Below are positions 1 to 10,727 of a stretch of 64,000 bases of DNA, in pieces. This stretch comes from Sequoia sempervirens (taxonomy: Eukaryota > Streptophyta > Pinopsida > Cupressales > Cupressaceae). A model generated the notes under the pieces. That model saw nothing but the letters and a program-made list of their open reading frames with translations. It had not been told where the DNA came from and ran no database searches. The position numbers and the translations under genes are program-made. The DNA lies in NCBI GenBank assembly GCA_007258455.2, contig VDFB02373365.1:217057765-217121764 (forward strand). The letters run 5' to 3'. Numbering within the stretch: the first letter of the stretch is position 1; every line of letters begins with the position of its first letter.

Positions 1-689
1 ATATATTTTTTTATATTATAGTTGAGCTAGCAATACTAAGATAAATTTAACTTCCTTAATCTCCCTTTGATTCTAATTATATGTTGTACACAAGTCATAA
101 CCAAATCAACTAATTGTATGGTGACAAGGAATCCTACAACCTACACTAACCCACTTGCTCTCAAGTTCTTGGTTTTACTAGACATATCTAATTCATTAAC
201 ATAGATCCCTGCATGAAGTTTTTATAGGCCCACATGCCCTAACTTTGTATCATATATTCTACTCATGTTTGTTAATAATTTAAAGGGTTGTAGACAAATT
301 TGAGTCTATAATTCATCTTAACAAGAGATATTATTCCATATTAGAAACTACCTAATTATTTTTATCTTAAATTAATATTAGATTTCTCATACTTTTTATA
401 TTTTGGCTAATCAGATTCATCATCATATAATTAATTAATGTTGAATAGTATCACACACAAGATTTTTTATGTTCAAAAGTCTCAATAATTCTAAATCCAA
501 AAATTAAAACCTTTAAAACGAATGCTTTGTTATTTCATCACAATTTCTGTTCTAAGTTTGGACTCGATTTGTGTTTTGTAATTATGTGTAAGTTACAAAT
601 AACAAGTGAAGTGTGGATGTTGATTGTTGTTTAGAACTCGACTACAATTTGAAAAAAACTTCTAGCTTGGACCCGGATGGATCTTTCAT
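1..689. other. AT-rich spacer
   Basis: I see no coding region, RNA gene or clear repeat here. The sequence is AT-rich with stops in all frames. It could be degraded transposon DNA but carries no motif I can name. Confidence 0.5.
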
Positions 690-1154
690 ATGTTTTGCAA
701 GCTGCAAAATATGCCGACGTGTGAGTGGAGCCTGCTACATTCCACTATGTTTACGAACTATCTAATGAAGACAACATTAGTGGTCAACAAAAGATCTAAA
801 GATTGCAGAACTTTTAGTATTTATCGATGCGCCGTAGGGTGGAGTAGGGAGAAGTTGTACTGGAGCCCGCTTACTCGAATGAATGATTTTGAAAGCTCCT
901 CTTCACATCTCATAGCGTTGAACAATCTCGACGCAGCCACAAAGGTAATACGGAGTAGGGCACATCACGCTATGAGTAGCCTGCAACCATTTAAACATTA
1001 TACTGACCCATATCATCATGCACAATCATATAAAAGTTTCAACGTAAGTGAAGCAATGCACAACTTCTCTACAATCATGGTGCAAGCTAAGAACAAAATT
1101 GAATGTTTTGAATCAAGCATTCTCGTAGCACCAGAAAGAGGATGTGGCAGCTGA
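690..1154 (+). CDS. Unrecognised 154-codon ORF, possibly a relic
   Basis: This open frame starts at an ATG and runs 154 codons to a TGA in a region where other frames are closed. I recognise no family. The product has no obvious signal peptide, membrane segment or metal-binding motif. Base composition is a little richer in GC than the flanks, so it may be a piece of a once-coding element rather than chance. There are no recognisable neighbours: the nearest feature is the foldback about 250 bp downstream. Being a random ORF is a serious alternative. Confidence 0.2.
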   Translation: MFCKLQNMPTCEWSLLHSTMFTNYLMKTTLVVNKRSKDCRTFSIYRCAVGWSREKLYWSPLTRMNDFESSSSHLIALNNLDAATKVIRSRAHHAMSSLQPFKHYTDPYHHAQSYKSFNVSEAMHNFSTIMVQAKNKIECFESSILVAPERGCGS

Positions 1155-1403
1155 GTGTAAAATCTAATCAGCACTAAAATGGCTCACTTGTAGGACAATG
1201 GAACAGGCCCTTTAGCTGTAGATATACATAAATAATCATGTGCAATGCATGGAAAAATTATGCGCACCACATGGAAACCTAACACAACAGAGATTTAATA
1301 TACAAATTTGGCATAACAGTCATAGAAACCAATGTGTGACCTGCAATCATGGCATCTTCTAACATGGCACAACAATTTTCAGGAAATTGTGCAAGCATGT
1401 TGA

Positions 1404-1607
1404 TGGAATCCATAGACACTGCAAAATGTCCTAAGTCTATGAGCGTCATTTTTCTTGGTCATTGTTCTTAGATAATTAAATAATTAAAAATAATAGAGGA
1501 ATATGATCCAAAATAGTCAATTAATTAAAATTTAATTATTAGAGGACGACGACCAAGAAAAATGACGCTCACAAACTTAGGACATTTTTCAGTGTCTATA
1601 GAATCAT
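1404..1607. repeat. Foldback element with ~55-bp terminal inverted repeats
   Basis: The arm at 1406-1460 is matched in reverse complement by 1551-1605, with about five mismatches over 55 bp. Both outer ends read GAATC(C/T)ATAGACACT, and both inner ends read the GACGCTCAT/GACCAAGAAAAATG block. The ~90-bp loop is AT-rich and partly self-complementary (TAATTAAA stretches). There is no ORF. This fits a MITE-like foldback; a long hairpin RNA precursor is the alternative. I see no clear target-site duplication. The stretches 1155-1403 and 1608-1865 hold nothing I recognise. Confidence 0.75.
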
Positions 1608-1865
1608 TACACACCAGCATGGATATGATTGCAGACAAAAGATATTGTGCAACCATTTTCTAACAGTATAAACCTCTTAACAAATTATTTTGTAGCATTT
1701 ATGATTGTATAGCTAAACTAGAAATTTTGGTTAGGATAAAATGATTTATTAATTGATTCGATGGAGCTAATGCGATTAAGAAGATGGCAAGAAACTTTCA
1801 TGATTTACTATGAATTGAATGGTAGTGTGTTCACATCGTTAGCCTCTTGATTAACTATAGTGTAG

Positions 1866-1989
1866 ATGAAAGAAGAATAAAGAGCAACATGTAAAGGAGG
1901 AAATAAGAATGAAGAGCAATATATGTAAAGGAGGAAAGAAGTATGAAGAGAAACATGTGTAAACGAAGGAAATAAGAATGAAGAGAAAC
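1866..1989. repeat. Minisatellite, left part
   Basis: Imperfect units of about 35-37 bp are built around GAGAAACATGTGTAAAGGAGG and AAATAAGAATGA. The same array resumes at 7370, so chromovirus 1 was inserted into the array and split it. Confidence 0.75.
1985..1989. repeat. Target-site duplication GAAAC (left)
   Basis: GAAAC directly precedes the outer end of the left LTR and is repeated at 7370-7374 directly after the right LTR. This is the 5-bp duplication expected for Ty3/gypsy integration. Confidence 0.85.
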
Positions 1990-2697
1990 TGATGAGGGCG
2001 TAGTCTGAGAGTTAAAAAATAACCCACAAACAAGAGAATAATTTTATTATTCAGAAAATAGAGTTTCTTACATGCAAAGGATCTCAAATCCCCAAGTTCT
2101 ACAACACATGCAAGTTACAAAAAGCTATAGAATCACCCTTTCGCAATATGCAAGCTTGTCCCGAAAAAGTTACCAAAAAATTAGAAACCCGCTAATAAAT
2201 AGAGCTCCTTTTTAGTTTGGAGCCAAAACAACATTCAAATTTGAGTTTAGGTAGTTTGGCGCCGAAAAATTACAACTTGAAGTTCAAATTTCAAAAGAAC
2301 ATTTGCAATTGTATCTTCTAGAAAGTGCACCAACTTCTCAGGGCCATAACTTTTGATCTGGGACTTCGATTCGCGAACCGTTTGAACCGTTGGAAAGGTC
2401 TCGAAGTCAATAACGTGCTCAAAATATGCTACGCCAATTTTGACAAGTTTTGGGGCTATTCTAGGAAATCTAAGTGCCTCAAATCTAACTAGGAAGATTT
2501 TCAGGTGCAAATCTGAGAAACTAAAACTGCAATATCTTTCAACCCGGGAATAGAAAATAAAAACTGTAAATTGGGAATTTCATTATGACGAAAGGGTATC
2601 CAAAAATGTAAAAACATCAAAAAACTGAAAAACTTAAAATTTAACTATTTTTGGGTGATGCAAGATTGCCCTTACACCACTGGATGCTCCTACATTA
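1990..2697 (-). repeat. 3' LTR of chromovirus 1
   Basis: The copy is 708 bp and aligns end to end with 6662-7369. It starts TGATGAGGGC on the plus strand and ends ATTA, a mutated CATCA. It has a TATA-like TAATAAATAG near 2195 and an AATAAT/AATAAA-type tail signal near 2040 on the minus strand. Confidence 0.9.
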
Positions 2698-2726
2698 GAC
2701 ACCAAGGTAATTTGAGAAGTGACCCG

Positions 2727-3915
2727 TCACGTCTTAGATGGTTGATGAAAACCCAACCGGTCAATCGCTGCCTTAGATAGCCATGATGAATCGTCCACAT
2801 GCTTTCCTCTCCATTTCACCAGATATTCTTCATACTGCCTATTTCTGGTACTCCTTCCCAGACGACTATCCAAGACTGCTTCAATCTCCTCCCTTTCTGA
2901 AGTAGGTGCTGGAATGCCATACTGCCCTATTGCTGGTGCTTCCTCCATTCCACCTTCATGATACTCTGTCAAATCTAAAATGTTGAACACAGGGGAAATG
3001 TTGATTCCATCAGGCAACTCTACCTCATATGCATTCCCTGAATCATGCTTTTTCAAAATTTTACAGGGATCAAATTTCTTCATCTTCAATTTGTTATAGG
3101 TTCCCACGGGAAACCTTTCTTTCCTCAAGTGGACCATTACTTCATCGCTAGTCTGAAACTCCATATTCCTCATTTTCTGATCTGCCTTAGCCTTATATTG
3201 CATATTCATCTTATTAAGTGTTCTAGTACCTTCTCATATATATTCTTGATGCGCTCTGCAAAATATTTGGCTTCAACACTTATTTTCTTCTCTTGGTCCA
3301 TCTTCCTCAATTCTGGAGCTGTTTTGAGGCTACCTCCATACATAATCTAGAACGGTGATCTACCAGTCCTTCTGTTGACAGAATTGTTGTAAGCAAATTC
3401 TGCCTGGGGTAAGATCAAGTCCCATCCCTTGGGTTTATCTCCTACCAAACATCTCAGTAGGTTACCCAGACTTCTGTTAACAACCTCTGTCTACCCATCT
3501 ATTTATGGATGGTGTGCAGAATTGAACTTCAACTCTGTCTTCAGCTTCTTCCACAAGGTCCTCCAAAAGTACCCAACAAATTTGATGTCACGATATGAAA
3601 CAATACTCTTTGGAAGACCATGTAGCCTCACCACCTCTTTAAAGAACAAGTCAGCAATGTGGATTGCATCATGGGTCTTCTGACATGGAATGAAATATGC
3701 CATCTTCGAAAACCTATCAATCACCACAAAGACTGAATCATTCCCTCGTTGTGTCCTTGGCAAACTAAGAACAAATTCCATACTTATATCCTCCCATGGC
3801 CTCTCTGGTATAGGTAAGGGCTGATATAAGCCTATATTCTAGCTCACTCATTTACCTATCTGACATACCCTACAGCTTTGTACAAACTTCTTCACATCCT
3901 TTGACAACTGAGGCC
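2727..3915 (-). pseudogene. Integrase and chromodomain of chromovirus 1 (broken)
   Basis: The integrase core is read from about 3850 down to 3300. The first catalytic Asp of the DDE triad, expected in the MDFVLGLP context, is Glu (MEFVLSLP at 3781). The second, expected in DRD, is Tyr (YRD near 3590). The third acidic residue is kept (TEVVNRSLG near 3475). The C-terminal integrase block ([12 protein letters not shown] near 3145) leads into a chromodomain at about 2730-2870 with the EYLVKWRGK and DSSWL motifs. Chromodomains are thought to guide integration to marked chromatin. Immediately upstream, near 3916, the sequence jumps from the end of reverse transcriptase to the integrase core, so the H2C2 zinc finger is absent. 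Several stops interrupt the frame. Confidence 0.88.
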
Positions 3916-5041
3916 AACAGTTCAAAACTCTTTGTCGCTCCAGTGCTCCACTTGAATTCTTTTCTATCCCCTCTCATTGTTTAAGTCAGGAGTCCACAAA
4001 TACTACTGAAGTTTCTAATGAACTTTCTATAAAAACTAGCCAAACTATGAAAAGATCTCATCTCGGTAGTAGTTCTTGGGGTAGGCCATTCCAGAATAGC
4101 TTTCACCTTCTCTGGGTCCATCTTGAGACCTTCTGCTAAGACAACAAACCCCAAGTACACTAACTCCCTCTTCACAAAACTGCACTTCTTCAGATTAATC
4201 AATAGTTTCTCTTCTCTTAACTTCTTAAAGACTCTCCAAATATGCATCAGATGCTCATCCAACGTCTTACTGAAAATCAAAATATCATCTAAATACACAA
4301 TAACAAAACTTCCTAGAAATTCTTTTAGTACCTCACTCATGAGCCGCATGAATGTGCTTGGTGCATTGGTTAGCCCAAAAGGCATGACTAACCACTCGTA
4401 TAGGCCCTCTTTGGTCTTGAAGGTTTCCATTCATCTCCCTATCGAATCTAGATCTTGATATCCACTCTTCGATTAATTTTGTGTGAAGTCTTGAGCTCCA
4501 CTCAAATAGTCCATCGGGTCATCCATCCTTGGCAGGGGAAATCTATACTTGATTGTTATCTTGTTTATGGCTCGGGAATCGTACACATCCTCCACTCCCC
4601 ATCCTTCTTTGGTGCTAGTACTGCAGGTACTGCACATGGACTCAAACTCTCCCGTATCAAACCCTTTCTCAACAACTCTTGAACTTGTCTGTTCAACTCC
4701 TCATTTTCTGCTGGAGTCATTCTATGAGCTGCCTTATTTGTAAAACTAGCTCCATGAATCAAGTCAATCTGATGACTGATCTTCCTTATTGGTGGTAAAC
4801 CCTCAGGTACATTATCAGAAACAATATCCTGAAACTCATCCAACATCCCAGAAACTTCTTCTGGAACCTTCTCACTATCCTTCTTACTCACTCTAGGAAT
4901 CAATGCATAACACACACACTCATGCTTCATGCCTTCTAAAAAATTTCTTCCATCTACATAACAAATTCTAGCACTATTGCATACCTTTTCTTCGGTCTCC
5001 TTTAGGGGTTTCAACTTGTGATGAACCCCATCCTTTGTCAA
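3916..5041 (-). pseudogene. Reverse transcriptase of chromovirus 1 (broken)
   Basis: The Ty3/gypsy reverse transcriptase copies element RNA into DNA. The pre-domain NKAAHRMTP is near 4735, followed by [13 protein letters not shown] and PKKDGEWRM (to about 4590), then after a frameshift [16 protein letters not shown] (from 4395) and the catalytic YLDD box near 4290. The thumb-side block [12 protein letters not shown] lies near 4100. The active site is intact, but stops between 4430 and 4565 and frameshifts break the gene. The connection and RNase H regions are missing downstream of about 3916. Confidence 0.9.
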
Positions 5042-5480
5042 GGAATAAGTGTTTGCATAGCCATCATGTATAGCTCGCCTATCGAACTACCATGACCTCC
5101 CAAACAACATGTGACATGCATCCATGGAGATGATATCATAGAGTACCTCATCATGGTAGCTCCCGATCTTGAACTTTACTAGGCACTGCTCATTGACCAA
5201 AACTTTGTAGTATTTCTGCAACTAGGCAATCTGATATAGATGCAGGTGCCTTTCCCTTTTCAGCTTCAACTTTGTGACCATCTCTTCTGACACTAGATTA
5301 TTGGTGCTCCCACCGTCAATAATGACATCACAACATTTTCCTTCACACTTGCACCTTGTGCGAAATAGATTCTTCCTCTATTTTGGTTCCTTTTCCTCAG
5401 TCACCAGGGCTCTCCTAATCACTAGGGCTTCTCCCTTTTTAGCATCATCTAAATATTCAGATTGGGCCTCCTCATCTACA
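5042..5480 (-). pseudogene. Retropepsin-like protease region of chromovirus 1
   Basis: The aspartic protease that matures the polyprotein is represented by CDVIIDGGSTNNLV at about 5275-5340. It is followed by the typical MDACHM block near 5105, then a linker to reverse transcriptase. The active site is D-G-G rather than D-S/T-G; chromovirus 2 also has DGG, while chromovirus 3 has DSG. Several in-frame stops are present. Confidence 0.8.
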
Positions 5481-6549
5481 TGCATAACCCTTCCACAACC
5501 TTCTGGGCTTTTGTCTGCCCTTTTTTAGTGTTGTGGACATTCATAGGCTCGATGCCCTTCTTCACCACACTAGAAACACGTTCCTCTGAAATTACCTCTT
5601 CCAGATCCTTGTCCATATCTCCCTCATCCTCTACCTCTTTGATCACCACTGTTTTGATTAGGAGGGTGGTAGAAGTTGTCATTCCTTTGGCTTCGGTTGG
5701 TACCCACATCTTCACTTTTCTTTTCATCATCATTTCGGCTTCCTGAAGGTCTTCCACTGCCCCTTCCACTTTGACCTCCTCATCCTTTTTGCTTGCCATC
5801 AAATCTTTTGTTGACTTCTCTTCCACCTTTAGAAAACTAATACACATCCTCAATGGTGGTCATTTTGACTAGGTTTAACTCCTCCTGAATGTTCGGTTGT
5901 AACCTATTAAGATATCGGGCTACCTTCTCCTTATTGGCCTCTGTGTGGCCCATTCTGATGATTATCTTGTGAAAATATTCAGTATATTCTTTCACAGATC
6001 TACTTCCTTGCTTCAATCCTTGCAATTTTTTCCACAGATCTAGCTCGTAGTCCACTAGTATGAACTGCTTCTTCAGTTTCTCTACCATGTGATCCATCTG
6101 GTGATATTTCTTTTCTCTTCGTTTTCTTCCATTGGAATCTTTCCACCAAATACTAGCATGGCCTTCAGCTTCATTTTTGCAAACTTAACCCGATCTGGGT
6201 CCTCTATTTCCTCATACTCAAAATATTCTTCTAGCTCGTTGATCTAGTCGATCAACTCTTCCGGGTTTAGACTTCTGGAATAATTGGGGACTTCTACTTT
6301 GGGTCTTTTCCTGATCTTCGAAATGACCCTTATTAGCCACATTTGGTCTTAATCAATTGCTTCTTCTTCCTCTTCTACATTTGAACCTTCTTCCTCTCCT
6401 TCATCCTCACTTTCCTCCCTTAGGTTTAACCCTCTTCTCAATTGCTCTTATAACGCATCAATCTGTCTTTGGAGGGCTGCCAGTGTATATCTTCCACCAG
6501 CATTTTTGCCACCTCGACCACCTCTGGCACCACCACGGCTACCAGGCAT
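5481..6549 (-). pseudogene. gag of chromovirus 1 (broken)
   Basis: The likely start is the ATG at 6549 (MPGSRGGARGG), the same start used by chromovirus 2. The order is an N-terminal Gly/Arg-rich tail, an acidic run (EEEEEAID), a Retrotrans_gag-type helical domain at about 5840-6250 (WKKLQGLKQG, KEYTEYFHK), and a CCHC zinc knuckle at 5538-5578. The knuckle reads C-F-stop-C-G-E-E-G-H-R-A-Y-E-C, with an amber codon at 5570-5572. Other stops at around 6440 and 6350 also break the frame. Gag forms the particle that packages element RNA. Confidence 0.85.
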
Positions 6550-6647
6550 CACTCTTGGAGGCATCTTTCTTGACCTCAACCCACAACCATGATCCTGGTG
6601 CGAACTGCCTCACGATCGGTGATCTGTCCACATGCTCAAGAAAACCC

Positions 6648-6659
6648 GCTCTGATACCA
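6648..6659 (-). promoter_or_regulatory. Primer binding site of chromovirus 1
   Basis: On the minus strand this reads TGGTATCAGAGC, two bases (AG) inside the 5' LTR. It is the classic site complementary to the 3' end of plant initiator tRNA-Met. Confidence 0.92.
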
Positions 6660-6661
6660 CT

Positions 6662-7369
6662 TGATGAGAGTGTAGCCCAAGACTTAGAAAATAACCCACA
6701 AACAAGAGAATAATTTTATTATTTAGAAAATGGAGCTTCTTACATGCAGAGGATCTCAAATCCCCAAGTTCTACAACACATGGAAGTTACAGAAAGCTAG
6801 AGAATCACCCTTTCGCAATATGCGAGCTTGTCCCCAAAAAGTTACCCAAAAATTAGAAACCCGCCTATAAATAGAGTTCCTCTTTAGTTTGGAGCTAAAA
6901 CAACATTCAAATTTGAGTTTAGGCGGTTTGGTGCCAAAAAATTACAACTTGAAGTTCAAATTTCAAAAGAACATTTGTAATTGTATCTTCTAGAAAGTGC
7001 ACCAACTTCTCGGGGCCATAACTTTTGATCTGGGACTTCGATTCGTGAACCGTTTGAACCATTGGAAAGGTCTCGAAGTCAATAACGCGCTTGAAATCCA
7101 CTACACCGATTTTGGCAAGTTTTGGGGCCGTTCTAGGAAATCTGAGTGCCTCAAATCTAACTCAGAAGATTTTTAGGTGCAAATATGGGAAACTAAAACT
7201 GCAATATCTTTCAACCCAGGAATATAAAATAAAAACCGTAAATTGAGAATTTCATTATGACAAAAGGGTATCCAAAAATTTAAAAACATCTAAAAATCAA
7301 GAAACTTAAAATTTAACTATTTTTGGGTGATGCAAGATTGCCCTTACACCACTAGATGCTCCTGCATCA
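6662..7369 (-). repeat. 5' LTR of chromovirus 1
   Basis: The copy is 708 bp, with TGATG...CATCA ends, and pairs with 1990-2697. On the minus strand the TATA-like CTATTTATAG lies near 6870, and the TTCTAAATAATAAAATT tail signal near 6712-6725. It is bordered by GAAAC at 7370-7374. Confidence 0.92.
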
Positions 7370-7490
7370 GAAACATATGTAAAGGGGTGTAAAGGAGGAA
7401 AGAAGAATGATGAGAAACATGTGTAAAGGAGGAAATAACAATGAAGAGAAACATGTGTAAAGGAGGAAAGAAAAAGAAGAGCAACATAAG
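7370..7490. repeat. Minisatellite, right part
   Basis: The array from 1866-1989 continues, with repeated GAGAAACATGTGTAAAGGAGG units. The first five bases are the GAAAC target duplication. Together the two parts make about seven imperfect units. Confidence 0.75.
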
Positions 7491-8729
7491 TAATGTAGTC
7501 ATGTAAGATGAGTACATGCTTAAAAAATCAAGGAGGTACAACGAAGTATGACACTATCCATATAAATGGGCGTGGAAAATTAAAAATTGAAGAACACTCT
7601 TAGATATAGGCATGAGCATAAAAAACTATGCATGCTCTCTATATACCACCACAACATTGAAATATGTTAAAAATGTAAAGTATATTTAATACATAGGGAC
7701 CAACATAAAAAAACCATGCATGTCCTCGATATACTACCACAATATTGAAATATGTTAGAAATTAAATTATATTAAATAATCACACAATTCAATATATTTT
7801 TTTTACAGAATCATGTTTAATATAAGAGACACATCTATTTACATATATTATCTATTTGAGTATCATTGAATTCATGAATTTTATATAGAGAAAAATATTA
7901 AAATGTCTTCAAATTTAACATGATATGAAAGCCACTCTCAAGAATGAGAGAATGAAGAGAATTTTGTTGGAAGATATTATATATATGTAGACTTGTATCT
8001 TAAAGAGGTTTATTGTTCATTGGTTTTTTTTAACTTGACTATATTATTTCTCTTTGATGAGAAATAATAATGAGGCATCAAACTATTACATACCTAGCTA
8101 TATCATTCTCAATAATTTGGCTAACAATTGCTATCTAGTCAATCTGATCCATCTTATAATCTAACAAGTTTGCACTAAATTCTTGAACTACCTAAGAATC
8201 TACCTCATCATTTTTGACCCATAATTTATGCAATCTTCAAGAACAATACTTTAACTTTTCAACAAACTAGGATTTGTAGTTTGAAACTCCAAATAGATAT
8301 TTTTTTTAATTTTTATTTATTTCTCATGGATACATCCATATTATTTCCACTCCTGAATCATTGAAAAATTGGATCTAGACCAAGGTAAGAAGTTCATTTC
8401 ATTTAGATTGTAGAGAATTACAAATCTTTGATTGAAGTAGCCAAAATGGAATACCAGTCTTGAACAAAAAAAAAGAAACCACCATTGCTCCAAAAGAGAA
8501 ACAGTTATTGGATTTGATAGTGAATCCAATAGCTCCCACAAATCCCCTACAACCGAAACATCTATTAGTAGAAGAAATCAAAGTAAGATGGATTTTCTAT
8601 GCAACCTTGAAAGATCTAATCTAAAATGACAATAAGATTGAATTATTACATTAAATGAATCTAAATGATTTATTATTATTGTACAAATGAGTTCTTTTAA
8701 AATAAGAAGATACACCTATATGGAATCCT
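7491..8729. other. AT-rich spacer with a two-copy ~87-bp tandem duplication
   Basis: No gene is visible. At about 7612-7698 and 7699-7785 the block CATAAAAAA-CTATGCATG...CACAA-ATTGAAATATGTTA occurs twice in tandem with small differences. The rest is unremarkable AT-rich DNA. Confidence 0.6.
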
Positions 8730-9085
8730 TGTTGAATACACTCAGATACTAAGAGGGGGGTTGATCTTCAAAAACTTAAACTCCTCTAGATCTTAAACTC
8801 TTGAGCACAATTCAAAAATTGAATTTCAACAAGAACAACTTATAACTCGATCAATAGTCCTCAAACATATTAATAGCAATGAAAGATAAGACAATGAACA
8901 CACATGTACAAGACAACACCAGATTTATGTGGAAACTAAAAGAAGGGAAAAACCACGGAGAGAAAACTCTCAATATAGAAGGTGACTACTTACAAAATTA
9001 TTATTTTAAGGCTCATTTCCTATGGAATTGCAGAACAAGGAACAAAACCTCAGGGAAATATACAAGGGACATGTAGTACTGAGGC
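8730..9085 (-). repeat. LTR 3'-end fragment, minus strand
   Basis: On the minus strand the fragment ends in CCCCCCTCTTAGTATCTGAG...TTCAACA. It carries the motif GTGGTTTTTCCC...GTTTCCACATAAATCTGGTGTT, which also occurs in the plus-strand LTR ends near 10480-10550 and 60490-60550. No PBS follows, so it is a 3' or solo LTR. It appears truncated at about 9085 by the copia LTR that starts at 9090. Confidence 0.55.
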
Positions 9086-9089
9086 ACAT

Positions 9090-10389
9090 TGTTGCAATTA
9101 TGTTTTTGGTGTTGTCATTGATGTCAATAGTTGCAAGTGTTGGTCATTGATGTCAATAATATGGAGATGGTTAGTGTTGTTAAGTGATTGTGCTAATATG
9201 GATGTGTTGTGGTGCTATCATTAGTCTTTTCATTGATGTATTGATGGATAAGAGTTGTAGGTGCAGTAAGTTCAATTGGTTCTCAAGTGCTTTTGAGAAA
9301 ATTTGAATAAAAGAGTGTGTAGTGTAATAGAAGTGTGTTCAGTATTGTTCTCTAAATTTCTTCATACTTGAAGATATGCTCAAGGTGAAATTTGGATGTG
9401 ATGATCAAAGGTGTTCCAAGGTTCTATATCTAGATTTTTTGGTTTTGAATCATATGATAGTGAAAGTTGTGTTTGACAGTTTATCTATCTATATAGAAGG
9501 TTGTCTAGGAAAAATGAGATTGCTCTACATTTATCCTTAGTAAGGTTTCATGTCTCACAGTTTTGGGAACATCCTTATATTGTTTGTAACTTCCTTCCCT
9601 TGAGGTTTTAGGTGTTCCAAAAAATTGGCAAGTTGTGTTTAGTGGTAGTGTATCTTGTTGCATGAAATAATGGTGTTTTCATTTTCAAATGGTTGTGGTA
9701 GAGTTATATAATATTTTGGTGATGCTGGAATTTTTTGAGGTGTTGTGTGGATTTTGTGGAGTGTTTCTATGTGGTCCGTGTGACTTGGAGAAGTGTGTAT
9801 GTGGTCACTTGTAGTGTTAGTTTAGGTTTAGACAACTTGGCATGCTAGATCTATTTGTGGAGGTACCTCATGGATTATGAATGTGTTTGTAGCATGGTGA
9901 TGTACATATGGGTCCTAGTTAACCCTTGGTGTGGTCCTCCTTCACTTCTTTCCACTAGGGAGTATTTTGGTGCCAACCTATTTTGGTGTTGCACATTTTA
10001 TGTGCATACATTTCATTAAGGATAACCTAATTGAGTTTGTTTAGGTCATAGATGATATAAATACAAGATGAATTTCTCAATATGTGTGTGGATCTATGGA
10101 AGGTGTACTGTAAAAGATTTGAATTTGATTATGTGTGGTTATTTGATTGTGAGCTTAATCCCTATGACTCCAATATAGTGAGCAGAAGGGTCTACATTTT
10201 TAGTATGCTTGAAGTTGTTGCAGATAGTGAGCCAGAGGTTGGGATGGCATAATTTTCAATGGTGGATTTCTCCTATTGCACTAAGATAGTGAATCTCTTT
10301 TTTATAGTCTTCTTCTACCTTCTTTCTTCTTGGAAATGATCCTTTCTTCTTCTTCTTCTGGGTATTGAGCCTAATTATGTTCGATGTTG

Positions 10390-10464
<75 letters not shown>

Positions 10465-10670
10465 AGATAATCCTCATGATGGTTTTTACCTTCTTGGGTT
10501 TTCCACATAAATCTAGTGTTCTGATGTGTTTGGATTTATTTGCATTACTATTTCATATGTTCACATTCTTCTAATGCATGATAAGGGTTTGAATGTTGAT
10601 GAGTAATTGAATGATTTTAATGTACAACTGATGAACATCCCCCCCTCTCAATTGTTTTGTGCATCTAACA
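9090..10670 (+). repeat. 5' LTR of a Ty1/copia element
   Basis: It starts TGTTGCAATTATG and contains GTTGTCATTGATGTCAA, which also opens the LTR at 59601. It ends CCCCCCCTCTCAATTG...CATCTAACA, just before a PBS. A TATA box (GATATAAATACAAG) is near 10050. A (TA)n run at 10392-10449 merging into (TG)n to 10464 lies in the transcribed part. Length is about 1.58 kb. The 3' partner is not in the window, because the element is cut at about 12045. Confidence 0.75.
10392..10464. repeat. (TA)n(TG)n microsatellite
   Basis: About 29 TA units are followed by about 7-8 TG units, inside the copia LTR. Confidence 0.95.
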
Positions 10671-10672
10671 AT

Positions 10673-10684
10673 TGGTATCAAAGT
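10673..10684 (+). promoter_or_regulatory. Primer binding site of the copia element
   Basis: TGGTATCAAAGT lies two bases (AT) after the LTR end and is a near match to the initiator-Met site TGGTATCAGAGC. Confidence 0.8.
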
Positions 10685-10727
10685 TGTGGTTCCTTAGAGA
10701 AATCTTAACTTCTTGAGGTAGATCTAG

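Larger units (their letters stand above)
1990..7369 (-). mobile_element. Chromovirus 1: Ty3/gypsy LTR retrotransposon, internally deleted
   Basis: The element reads on the minus strand. It has two 708-bp LTRs (1990-2697 and 6662-7369) with ends TGATG/CATCA, a GAAAC target duplication, and an initiator-Met-type PBS two bases inside the 5' LTR. The internal order is gag, protease, reverse transcriptase, integrase, chromodomain, as in chromoviruses. The reading frame has many stops and frameshifts, so the copy is dead. By eye the LTRs differ at about 8-9% over the first ~290 bp, many as C/T or G/A changes, so the insertion is old. Compared with chromovirus 2, about 700 bp covering RNase H and the integrase zinc finger is missing. 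Confidence 0.93.

Noticed and set aside
690..1154. A real host gene of 154 codons
   Set aside because: No recognisable domain, splice context or homologue; kept only as a low-confidence ORF.
10365..10574. ORFs over the (TA)n microsatellite encoding Tyr-Ile repeats
   Set aside because: They are translations of a simple repeat inside an LTR and occur on both strands.
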